Below, piece by piece: positions 41,507 to 50,500 of a stretch of 64,000 nt of DNA. The position numbers and the translations under genes were made by a program. The stretch comes from Rhynchopus sp. YZ270_cl-10 (Eukaryota > Euglenozoa > Diplonemea > Diplonemida > Diplonemidae). The DNA is taken from positions 930,001-994,000 of the forward strand of contig OZ037855.1 in the NCBI GenBank assembly GCA_964035575.1, written 5' to 3'. A model generated the notes under the pieces. The model searched no databases and was not told the origin of the DNA. It worked only from the letters and a program-made list of their open reading frames with translations. Position 1 is the stretch's first letter, and every line of letters starts with the position of its first letter.

Positions 41507-41541
41507 GTGTCTGCGTTCCAGCAGAGGCGTTTCCACTATTG
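41507..41541 (+). repeat. Family C repeat copy
   Basis: GTGTCTGCGTTCCAGCAGAG then GCGTTTCCACTATTG. It follows a family L copy by about 20 bp. Confidence 0.45.
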
Positions 41542-41791
41542 AATTTTTTTTTCTCTCTTTTCTCTTCATATAAATTGTGTCCCAGAGTTCTGTTGCCACT
41601 CAACATTGTTGCCACAGCTCGCCCCCTCAGTCCACATTTCCAAAAAAAAACCAAGAAAAGACGTCGTTCAGGAATGTGTATTCCATTCACATCCTTTAGA
41701 GACTATTTTCCCGTGGTGCCCTCGATTTTTTTTTGTGTCATTTCTCTATTTGATTTGCACCCAGTTTTTTTAGTGATGAATTCTTACATCG

Positions 41792-41989
41792 ATGCACAGT
41801 CATAGCAAGTGTGGTTGTGTGGGTTACCAGAATCCGTACTGCTCTAGTGAGAGTACTATGCAGAAGGGTGCACCTGTTTTGGGTGGCTTGTGTTATACAC
41901 AGGGAGAGATGTGGAATGTATGTGGTGGTACAGAGTTAGTCTTGAAGGGATGGGGCCAGGGCGTTCGCTCGGATACGACGCCAAAATGA
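41792..41989 (+). CDS. Possible 65-residue Cys-rich small open frame
   Basis: Starts MHSHSKCGCVGYQNPYCSSE; five Cys in total, with a Gly-rich C-terminal half. The island is clearly less AT-rich than its surroundings. It could be a small secreted-type peptide without a signal, a lone exon, or chance. No family recognised. Confidence 0.25.
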   Translation: MHSHSKCGCVGYQNPYCSSESTMQKGAPVLGGLCYTQGEMWNVCGGTELVLKGWGQGVRSDTTPK

Positions 41990-42017
41990 AGGGGTGAAAC
42001 AAAAATTAATAAAAAAA

Positions 42018-42107
42018 ACATGGATGCCCAAAGTACTTTATGCCAAGTATCAAGTATTGGGTTTTTTCGACTGAGTACGTTTTCCTTTCAAATACTTTGG
42101 ACGTCCA
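42018..42107. mobile_element. Short degenerate copy of the 40.96 kb fold-back element
   Basis: ACATGGATGCCCAAAGTACT at the left and ATACTTTGGACGTCCA at the right match the ends of the 433-bp element, with most of the interior missing. Confidence 0.7.
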
Positions 42108-42261
42108 ATAAAAAAAAATATATTTTTTAAAAAAAAAAAACCCATAACACCAACGTTCGTTTTCAAGATGTCAGCCGTTCATCTTTTCCTTTTAAACTTT
42201 TCTTCCCTTTTTTTCCTCTTTCTTTTTTCTTGGCGAATTTCCCTTTGCTTGTACAAATATC

Positions 42262-42264
<3 letters not shown>

Positions 42265-42292
<28 letters not shown>
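42265..42292. repeat. (CT)n microsatellite
   Basis: About 14 uninterrupted CT units, followed by a C run. Confidence 0.9.
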
Positions 42293-42293
<1 letters not shown>

Positions 42294-42424
42294 CCCCCCA
42301 TTTCTGAAAATTGTCAAATTTTCAACATAAATATGGATTTGCTGTCTAATTTTAAAAAGCCGTGTTACCAACGTTGTTTTTCAAAATGGGCAGCGACGGG
42401 TCCATGCAAGAGCCCCCTTTTTTA

Positions 42425-42470
42425 GGTGACTACGTGACGTGAGGCTAGATTCACTTGACCAAACTTTTCT
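42425..42470 (+). repeat. Family L repeat copy, diverged
   Basis: GGTGACTACGTGACGTGAGG then CTAGATTCACTTGACCAAAC and CTTTTC-like end. Confidence 0.4.
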
Positions 42471-44170
42471 TTTTCGAGTATCAGGAAGAATTCTATTGAA
42501 AGGGTTTTATAGCCCCCCTCTCTCCATATCTCCCCTCAAACTGTTTTGCCGAACCCATTCCACTAGGTGAGCAAAGCAACATACAAAAATAACAAAAAAC
42601 AAAAAAAAAACAAAAAAAAAAAAACAAAAACGTGTGAAATATTAATTTTCTTTTCTTTGATTCTCAGGAAAACCCCCTCCATCCTCTCACCAAAAAAATT
42701 CGCTTACTTCTTTGATGCAGCATCAGTATCAAAGAAAAAGGAAAAAAAATGGGTGTCAAAAAACACCACATTTTTGTATCTCCCAAAAGGATCCCAAACC
42801 CCCCTGATGCTATACCAAAACCTCACGAAGAAACCCACGGCGTCAATTCGGTTCAGTGTTTTTCGTTATTACGTTTCAAAGTAGCACAAAAAATATAGGA
42901 CCGACAAAATAAGTGGGCTGGATAAAAAAATAAAAAGAGTTTTTGATACGCAAAAAAACAAAAAAAAAAAACAAAAAAAACCAAAAAAGGAAGAAGTCCA
43001 GTTGCCAGTAATCTTTAAAACGGTGAAAAGTGGAGTTTCCACAAAATGGTAACCTCACAATTTTTACCCAAAGTTGGTGACAAAGATACGACTTCTTTTA
43101 GATCAGACTCGTATATCGTCAACAGAAATAATAATGGCTATTAGTTCTATTCTAGAAAGAAACAGAAGAAACCTTAAACTTTTTGTGCTTTTTTTTTTTA
43201 ACCATCATTGCCGGCAAAATCATTTGCTTGGCTGCTTAATATTTTTTCCCTTTTTTTTTTCCTTCTCTTCTTTTACTTTGAAAAGCCCAGAACGATTTTT
43301 TAGTTCTCTTTAAGCTTGTTTTGATATCTTATGATCGTTAATGATCGAAATAAAAAGGGCTCGTTATTCATGTTAACGACTGCCAAGACGAGTCTACCTG
43401 GCAAGCAGAAATCCATTCTGTTGGAGTTGTTGCGTCCACAAGCAAACAGGTTGGTGTTGGGAACATACAATAGATCAACAGAGGTTGTGTCTTTCTGTAT
43501 TGCCTCGCACAGCGTGCATATTTTTTTTTGTATATTTTTTTTCCTTTTTTTTCTAATGTAGACAATAATTGCGCGCATCTTTTCTATTACGCTATGACCT
43601 TTGCAGCTAAAAAAACCCCTCTTTTTTGCACGTCTGAACCAACAAAACATCATGACAGATGTGCGCAAAACAGGGTTGATTGTTTGGCTGCGCCCCACCC
43701 CCCCACCCCCCACCCCCATCTTGGCCACGAGTCCGAGCCTAACCCCCGTTCCTGAGCAATAACAACTTTGCAAAAAGAATGTATGAAATTCAATGAAATC
43801 CTGAGCGGGTTGGGTTTACGAGAGACATATTCAGTTGAGTTTCTTGTCATTCATCTTTTGCACGATAGGGTTTGTTCTCTTAAGAAAGTTTTACGAAAAT
43901 GAGTGTATTTCATTTCTCGGCGAGCTCTTTACGATTTTTATTCTTGGACTCAGAAGATTGTCTTCTTTTTGGCATATACTTGGTCATGCCCTCTACAGTC
44001 AACACAATAGCGTGGACAACACAACACAAAAATGGAGGTGTCATGACAGTACAAAATACCCTTTCCCCATTCTTTCGCTTTTGGGGTGACAATCAACAAA
44101 ATGCGAAAACAAAGGGACAAAGATGTAAAAATCAAATCCCCAATTGGTCATATCAGAGTGTCTCATTGAA
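42471..44170. other. AT-rich gene desert segment
   Basis: No supported gene. A short less-AT-rich island at about 43370-43520 translates as LTTAKTSLPGKQKSILLELL and onward without a recognised family. It could be a relic exon. Confidence 0.4.
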
Positions 44171-44207
44171 GGTGACGAAGGCGTGTATCATGTTACCAAC
44201 TTTTCTT
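44171..44207 (+). repeat. Family L repeat copy, first of three in tandem
   Basis: GGTGACGAAGGCGTGTATCA then TGTTACCAACTTTTC. Two more copies follow within 110 bp. Confidence 0.5.
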
Positions 44208-44208
44208 T

Positions 44209-44252
44209 GGTGACGAAGCACGAGAGGCTTAGGTTCATCTTTTTCAACCCTT
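44209..44252 (+). repeat. Family L repeat copy, second of three
   Basis: GGTGACGAAGCACGAGAGGC then TTAGGTTCATCTTTTTCAAC. Very close to the consensus. Confidence 0.6.
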
Positions 44253-44276
44253 TTTTTCTCTCTTTTTGTTGTCATA

Positions 44277-44313
44277 GGTGACTGAGCGAGGCTTATCGTC
44301 TTACCAAAAAAAC
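44277..44313 (+). repeat. Family L repeat copy, third of three
   Basis: GGTGACTGAGCGAGGCTTAT then CGTCTTACCAAAAAAACC. Shorter in the middle than its neighbour. Confidence 0.5.
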
Positions 44314-44345
44314 CCCGCCCCATTTTTGTTTTTTGTGAGGGAATT

Positions 44346-44365
44346 CCCCCCCCCCCCCCCCCCCC
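44346..44365. repeat. Poly-C run of 20
   Basis: Uninterrupted C homopolymer, liable to length error in assembly. Confidence 0.9.
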
Positions 44366-44526
44366 ACCCTTGCCATTTTTTCCCTCATTTTCCCAAGAAA
44401 ATGTACTCCCTGGAAAGCAGTTGAGGGTTGCATTTTTTACAGACTGTCTTGTTGGTCAGAGTCTGGTTAGCTTAAACAAAGCGAAATTATGCCGTACCAC
44501 AACACATCACCCCCTCCTCTCCTCGT

Positions 44527-44561
44527 GGAGGATGGAGGATGGAGGATGGAGGATGGAGGAT
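44527..44561. repeat. GGAGGAT minisatellite, five perfect units
   Basis: Five identical 7-bp units. Confidence 0.95.
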
Positions 44562-44633
44562 GACATCTAATGGGTGGGGCACCATCTATTTGTCAAAAAA
44601 AAGCGGGGGGAAAACCCCCTCCGTATACTTTTG

Positions 44634-44702
44634 TATTGTGGAGCTATCCTCAGGAGTCTACACTAATACAGAAAATTTTCAAAAAAACAAAAAAAAATTT
44701 TT
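44634..44702 (+). repeat. Family D repeat copy
   Basis: TATTGTGGAGCTATCCTCAG then GAGTCTACACTAATACAG and a long A-rich tail. Confidence 0.55.
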
Positions 44703-44834
44703 TAAAAAAAATGCTCTGTAAATATCCTAGCCACCCCCTTCGGACGATACTAAGTACAGAACTAACCTCGAGTCGGTAATTGTCGATACTGCAAAATAAA
44801 AAAAAAATCAGAGGCCACGTGAGAGCGATACCTG

Positions 44835-44890
44835 GACAGTGCAGACTGCTTGCGTGGCAGCTACACTAACCCAACAAATTATCAAAAAAA
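44835..44890 (+). repeat. Partial family D/H repeat
   Basis: The 3' half GTGGCAGCTACACTAACCCA then ACAAATTATCA and A9 matches the shared 3' end of families D and H. The 5' half is unrecognisable. Confidence 0.4.
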
Positions 44891-45118
44891 AATGGAAAAA
44901 AAAATATGGAAGGTGACAGAAGAACCATCAGTATTATTAAACTGACCAGGGTGGCGCTTACCCCTCTTTTGGAAAATAAAACACAATTAAAGCAAAGCAA
45001 CAATCCGACCCCTCGATTGATATTGCAGTATGTACCACGAAACTCTTTTAACTCTTTCCCCCTCTTGTTATCTCTCTTCTCTTTTATTCTTTTTTCAAAC
45101 AGAGGGCATTTTATTTAA

Positions 45119-45165
45119 GGTGACTAAGCACGAGAGGCTTAGGATCATCTTACAAACCTTTTCTT
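45119..45165 (+). repeat. Family L repeat copy, near consensus
   Basis: GGTGACTAAGCACGAGAGGC then TTAGGATCATCTTACAAACC and TTTTC. Used here as the type copy of the family. Confidence 0.65.
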
Positions 45166-46093
45166 TATTTTTGTTCTGCAAGATATGTGGTCGATGATGA
45201 TTAGTTTCTCGGTAAACGTTTCTCTAATTTACCCCTCTTTTTTCTCTCTTCTCTTTGTTTCTTTCTCGCGATGTACAGAGTTTTTATTGATTATCCTATG
45301 ACTCTATATCAGTGCAGCGTTTGTCTGGTCTATGTCCCCCCCTTTCAACCAGTCGTTATTTGCCATATTGCTGTCGGAAAAAAAAAAGGTTCTGACCATT
45401 TCCTTTCAAGATGAAACCCCAAATATGTATCAACAGATCAGCTAAAAATTTTAAAAAAACCCCCAAACAGTCTTGCGTGAATACTCACCAAAATCAGACC
45501 TTTTTTTTTTTGTTTTTTGCTTTTTTTTTTTTGGATAAAACAAACCAAACCAAATCAAAAGAGCCGCGTTGGGAGTTCCATTGTTGCCCCCCTTACCCCC
45601 TCCCCTCAAAGCTCCCCTACCCATTTATTGTAGATGTGTTCAGGTTCTGTCTTTTTTTTCCGATAAAAAGCGCGCTTTTACTCTAATATCCGAGAGACAT
45701 ATTTTCAAGCTTAATATTGGCCTGCTGCGTTACACATATTCTATGTCGCTCGCGATGCCCTGTGCTGGGCTGCAACCTTCGCGAGTTTCAACGGCTAAAC
45801 CATGTGTCACACAGTTCTTCACCACAAGACAGGACAGACCCTCCCCCATGAAGGTGGGTATTCAGGTGATCGTCGACAACAGACACTGATAGGTAGGAAG
45901 TTACCTTCGTCTTATTCGTGCCTTTTACCCCCCTCCCTGGATAACAAACTATGTAAAGTGTTTTATCTTTTTTCAAAAAAAATTCTCTTTTCTCTCTTTT
46001 ATTTCAAACGCATACCTTATTATGTGAGGCTGGTCTAAAACAGAAAGACATCGTTTTCTTCTTTATCATCGCACTCTTCCCCCTCTTTTTACT
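45166..46093. other. AT-rich spacer
   Basis: No gene seen. The mixed-composition stretch at 45715-45890 has no recognisable product on either strand. Confidence 0.45.
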
Positions 46094-46131
46094 GTGTCTG
46101 CGCCCAAGAGGGTGCTTGCATGTAGTCTTTA
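46094..46131 (+). repeat. Family C repeat copy, diverged
   Basis: GTGTCTGCGCCCAAGAGGGT then GCTTGCATG. Confidence 0.4.
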
Positions 46132-46334
46132 TGTTTGATGGTATGCACAGCAAGGCACTATCTTTTCAAAAAAAAAAATCTTTTTTTATTTTACTTCCGT
46201 GTGACTTCACACACAGAGTAAATTATGGTGGAGTTTTTCACGGTTCACTGCAAAAAATTTAAAAAAAATTAGAAAAAAGTCAATAAGTACAGTTCCTACC
46301 GTAGGCTATTGTCGACGACAACGAAAAAAAAAAA

Positions 46335-46405
46335 GTGGAGATTGCACAACTGTGGCAACACAACCGAGGCAATTACACTACTCCAACAATTTATCAAAAA
46401 AAAAA
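46335..46405 (+). repeat. Family H repeat copy
   Basis: Two differences from the 15338 copy over 62 bp, with its own A tail and an A run just before it. The high identity suggests recent spread. Confidence 0.7.
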
Positions 46406-46835
46406 CTTGCTACTTTTGACGCCAGGGATCACGGTTTCTAACAAAAAAAAATACTCTTTTTCAAACATCTTTTTCCTTCCAATTTTGACAAAACAAAAGC
46501 TTCTTTCTTAAGTACCTCCGCTCATCCAAGCGTGTGGTACTGTCTACTTCACCCCCCCCCTCCCCCATATTTTGTCAGTCTCTGCTATTCCACTGTCCTT
46601 CGAGAGACAAGACATCCGATATTTTTTACCCCCTTTTTATTCAACCCCCAAGCTTGGGTATACGATCCCGATTTTTTTCTCTTCTTTTTCTTTCTTTCCT
46701 TTTGTTTTGTTTTTAATTTATCACGCGGAAGGCTCTATCACCATGGTGTGCCATATCTTCAAACACCCTTTCTCTTTCTCTTTCTTTTTTTTTTCTTCAA
46801 AACTCATGACTTTATTATCCCCTTTTTCTCCAATG

Positions 46836-46872
46836 GTGCCTACGCCCCAGAGATATTTGCACTATCAATTTA
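46836..46872 (+). repeat. Family C repeat copy
   Basis: GTGCCTACGCCCCAGAGATA then TTTGCACTATCAA. Confidence 0.45.
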
Positions 46873-46970
46873 TTTTTTTCCCTTTTGCAAAAAGGAGGGG
46901 AGCAAAAAGCATGTGGTCACACAAACACCTGTGATAATTTACGTTATATTACCCCCTTTTTTCCCGTTTT

Positions 46971-47010
46971 TCTGCTTACGTTCCAGAGGTGTTTGCACTA
47001 TCACTCTTCT
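46971..47010 (+). repeat. Family C repeat copy
   Basis: TCTGCTTACGTTCCAGAGGT then GTTTGCACTATCACTCTTC. Its 3' half matches the copy 130 bp upstream. Confidence 0.45.
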
Positions 47011-47099
47011 TTTACCCTTGACCAAAAAAAAATCGTATCATAGCAAGGGGCTTTATTTCAGATTGTGAGATTGTTGTCAGCTCAGATTTTAAAAATAAA

Positions 47100-47570
47100 A
47101 AAAAATTATAACAAAAAATGACAGAACCTTATTTGGTATGGAACAATATACCAATAAGGCAGGTGTCGTATCCTCATTGGCTTAGCAGAACAACGGTATT
47201 TCATTGTTGAAGCGTCTCTCACGAGGAGAGAATTCTCGAGACAACTCAGAACCGCCCTCTGTGGTAGTTGGCTTCAACTCCCTTCCTGGAGATCATGGGC
47301 GTTCTTGCTCCTCTGTTCGGCAGATGTCTCTCCCTTTCTGAGACGAAATGAGGTTATGTCTTGCCAGCTAGTCTTCAACTAATGTCAGACCACAGTATCC
47401 CTGTATTTCCCTGCCACGGTTCTTGCAGATGAAGGGCAACTTTCTCCGCCCGCCGACTCCATTTTATTGGAGCTTACAGGATCGTATATGCTCCGTTCCC
47501 TAAAAAAAGGGATGTTTCAAAATATCGCCAGAACCTATGGTTGGTCGATACAATAAAAACTCCCACCTTT
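47100..47570. other. Mixed-composition island, unassigned
   Basis: About 350 bp (47130-47490) less AT-rich than its flanks, with one 51-codon frame starting NNGISLLKRLSRGEN. No family recognised; possibly a relic of coding or mobile DNA. Confidence 0.3.
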
Positions 47571-47689
47571 TTTAAAAAGGTGACCGTGAATGTGTTAAAA
47601 CGCTGTTTTCAAAACCCCTCCCCCCTCTTTGGGCTTTCGTTATGACCCGCAAACCCGCAAACTCCGTTAAGCTTCCCTTTTTTAAAAAA

Positions 47690-47735
47690 GGTGGCCGAGC
47701 AAGGTTTAGGGCCATTCTTACCAAACTCTTTTCTT
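47690..47735 (+). repeat. Family L repeat copy with the best A-box
   Basis: GGTGGCCGAGCAAGGTTTAG then GGCCATTCTTACCAAACTC and TTTTC. TGGCCGAGCAAGG is the best A-box match in the family. Confidence 0.6.
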
Positions 47736-48220
47736 TTTTTTTTTAAACCCGCGGAGAAGTAGTGTCTTTGCGTTTGCATGAGCGCTCTTTTTTCTTGACA
47801 CTTTCCCCCTTTTTTTTTTATCTCTTTGCGTTGTCTTTCGTGGACTGGCTTTTTTTTTTTTTTTTGTGAAGCGTTGGTGACCCCATGAGCAAACTGTTAA
47901 CACACACGACCTTCCTTTTACCCCCTCTACACCCTGGCATGCCATGGACCATTGTTTTGTCTGGTTTTGTCTTTTTTATGTGTGAGGAATATTGGCGTAA
48001 ACGGGTTGGTTTTTTGAAGAAAAAAATAGATGATTTTTGTCAACTCCGTCTCATAAGTTTCCAAAATTAGCGTTGCAACCCTGTTAAGGTTCCGGGTGTT
48101 TTGGAAAAATGAATGACAAAGAAAAAAAGGTTTATCAGCCTTCAGGCGATTTTGAGTATCAATCCTGCCTCGGTGGGAGTGATTGTCGACACAGCAAAAG
48201 GTAAGACTCCTCTTGTGTCA
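47736..48220. other. T-rich spacer
   Basis: No gene, only homopolymer runs. Confidence 0.5.
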
Positions 48221-48258
48221 GTGCCTGCGTCCCAGAGGCGTTTGCACGACCAATTTCA
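48221..48258 (+). repeat. Family C repeat copy
   Basis: GTGCCTGCGTCCCAGAGGCG then TTTGCACGACCAA. It folds into the clearest GTGC...GCAC hairpin of the family. Confidence 0.5.
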
Positions 48259-48505
48259 TCCTTTGTGTTAGATGCTTCAATGCAACAAACGAACAACAAC
48301 CAAGAGGCACAAAAGTAACTTTTTTGCAGAATTAGTGGTATTTCCTTCACTTCGTTGTTGTTTTCCCCCTTCTTCATGTGGTCTCTCTATTGTGTTCCCC
48401 TCTCCGCTTTCGTTATGGTTTTAATGGAACAATGGTGGTAGGGTAGGGGACTTAAACCCTATCTATCAAAATTTCGTTTTTTTTCGTATTTTTTTTTCTC
48501 TTTTT

Positions 48506-48568
48506 CAGTGCTTCCGTCCGCCAGTTATCCGGTGAAGCGTATGCACTTTCAAGTTCTCTTTTTACCCT
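48506..48568 (+). repeat. Family C repeat copy
   Basis: CAGTGCTTCCGTCCGCCAGT then CCGGTGAAGCGTATGCAC and TTTCAAGTTCTC. One of a pair exactly 300 bp apart with 48806. Confidence 0.5.
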
Positions 48569-48805
48569 TCCTGCTCCCCCCAGCTTTTTTTTTGCCACAA
48601 ACGTGTTATCAGCCAAAAGCCCAATTTCGGCCATATTTTGCAACACCCTCAATGCCGTTTAGCATTGATTTATTATTATTTTTTTTGAATGTGTGGAGAT
48701 TTGCAGGTGGTCACATATTATCAATTTCCCCCCCAAAAAAACCATTTTTTTTTTGTGTCCTTGATTACACAGCGATTCGTGCCTTTATCCCATCCCCCTT
48801 CCCTT

Positions 48806-48855
48806 CAGTGTCTACGTCCGCCGGTGTCCGGTGAGGCGTTTGCATTCTCTTTTGT
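48806..48855 (+). repeat. Family C repeat copy
   Basis: CAGTGTCTACGTCCGCCGGT then GTCCGGTGAGGCGTTTGCA. Confidence 0.5.
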
Positions 48856-49202
48856 TTTTTGTTTTTTGCTATCTTACTCATTCAAAAAAATAACCCCTTC
48901 CCGGGGGAACTTTTGTGTCATAGGGATTTACTGATGATTGTGGTATCAGGCATCAAATAAAATTTCTTTGATTTTTTTTTGGGGGGAAATTCATTTGGAT
49001 CGATTGTTTTCATTGAGGAACGTCGTTTTCCATAACTGAAAGACGGAAACCAGTTTTCAGCTGAACCCCACCCACTTTCCTTTTACGCGATTGTCCTTTT
49101 TTCGAAGGAACAATTGTCATTTTTTTTTGTACAGAGTATAAATCGATCGGTTCGTACGCTTTACAAAGCACGTAACGGGTCGATTCTTTTTTCCTTCTTC
49201 CA

Positions 49203-49250
49203 AGATGTGTATGCACAGTGAGGTATATTCATCTTTCAACTTTTTTCTTT
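49203..49250 (+). repeat. L/C-type hybrid repeat
   Basis: GATGTGTATGCACAGTGAGG then TATATTCATCTTTCAACTT. Combines the 5' end of the 59083-type copy with the 3' end of family C. Confidence 0.4.
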
Positions 49251-49481
49251 CTGTGGGCATGCAATGTTCTATATTTTTTTTTTCCAAGGATGCTATGTGC
49301 AAAGCAAGGCGCAGTACATCTCAAAAGAATCCTTTTTTCTTGCGAAGCGTTTTTAACACTTTCAAGTTCATTTTTATATTTTTTTTTGCAATATTTTATT
49401 TTTGCAACAACGTACACCTGTGACGAGTCATGCTATATTTTTCTTTCTTTTTTTGTGCCGGACGTACACGTTTTTTTAAAA

Positions 49482-49521
49482 GGTGTCTAAGCACACGTGG
49501 CTTATGTTCACTTATTTTATC
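49482..49521 (+). repeat. Family L repeat copy
   Basis: GGTGTCTAAGCACACGTGGC then TTATGTTCACTTATTTTATC. Confidence 0.45.
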
Positions 49522-50500
49522 TTTTTTTCTTTACCCTCCCTCCTACCCCTAAGAAACGTCCGTTTTTATTTTAATCTTTTTTTTTCTGTGTTCTACGTAT
49601 CACAGCAAGCCCCCCTTTTTTTAACCTCCCGTCTCCCCTACCTTTTGTCCCCTATGATTTTCCCCTTTCTTACCCTGACACAGCAAAAGCAAACGGATTC
49701 CCCTTCTTCTCCCTTTTTCTTCTATTTTCCCTCCTTCAACTCTTCCGAACAGACACATCGTCTCTTCTTCCTGCCTCAACAGAAATAACCCTCTAAGGGT
49801 CTTTTGTGATCCAAGCTCCATAACGATGGTAATGGCACCCTGTGAGTAGGTTCCTTCATTGGTGCCGAAAGCGTCTACGCGTATACCATGCGCACACGGG
49901 GCGACCATCGATGTTACTGTGAACCTTCCAACCAATCAACCTTCCACCATTCTGTGCACATCCGCACTCAGTGACCCCCTTCCGCAGAAGTGAATGTACT
50001 CCCCGCAAAATTCCGGGCCTAAGTATAAAAAAAGAAGTGATTCCTCGGGGGTTTCTGTGGTGAATCCACAGCGTTGATCTTCACCGGATTTCATTACCCC
50101 TCAAAATGGATGTTCCGCGCAAAAAAAACCCCCCTCATTGAATTACAACACAAAACTCTACCCCCATCGACGATAGCAAGATTTTCTTTTCAAAAAAGAA
50201 CACTCTGTGCACGGGGAAAACAATCATATCTCACCTCATAAGACGCACCTGAACACCCTACCCCATCGACCACGGGATAAGGTCGTTCAGAGGCAATCCT
50301 TTTTATGCTGTGGATATTTTTTTTTCCCCCCCTCTTCATTCTGCCAGAACAACCCTCAGCTTGACTATCGAACGTAGTTGGTAGAAAGATTATTTCTCAA
50401 CGCACCCTACACCTCTCTAATATCCCCTCCATCTTTCCCCCCTCCCCTCTCCCCCTCTCCCTCTCTCCCTCCCACACCACACTACAGAAGAAAGGCGGCA
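49522..50500. other. Spacer and upstream region of the adhesin gene
   Basis: At 49790-49935 the - strand reads VDAFGTNEGTYSQGAITIVM and flanking residues, a protein-like island without recognised family, probably a relic. From about 50408 to 50482 a nearly pure C/T tract precedes the ATG, ending CACACTACAG, which could be a 3' splice site if the 5'UTR is spliced. Confidence 0.4.

Noticed and set aside
46532-47068. 178-codon open frame rich in Phe, Leu and Pro
   Set aside because: Composed of T/C runs in AT-rich spacer with overlapping frames; it contains two family C repeats.
50378-50500. In-frame N-terminal extension of the adhesin
   Set aside because: It translates the C/T tract into Pro/Ser and would bury the signal peptide.
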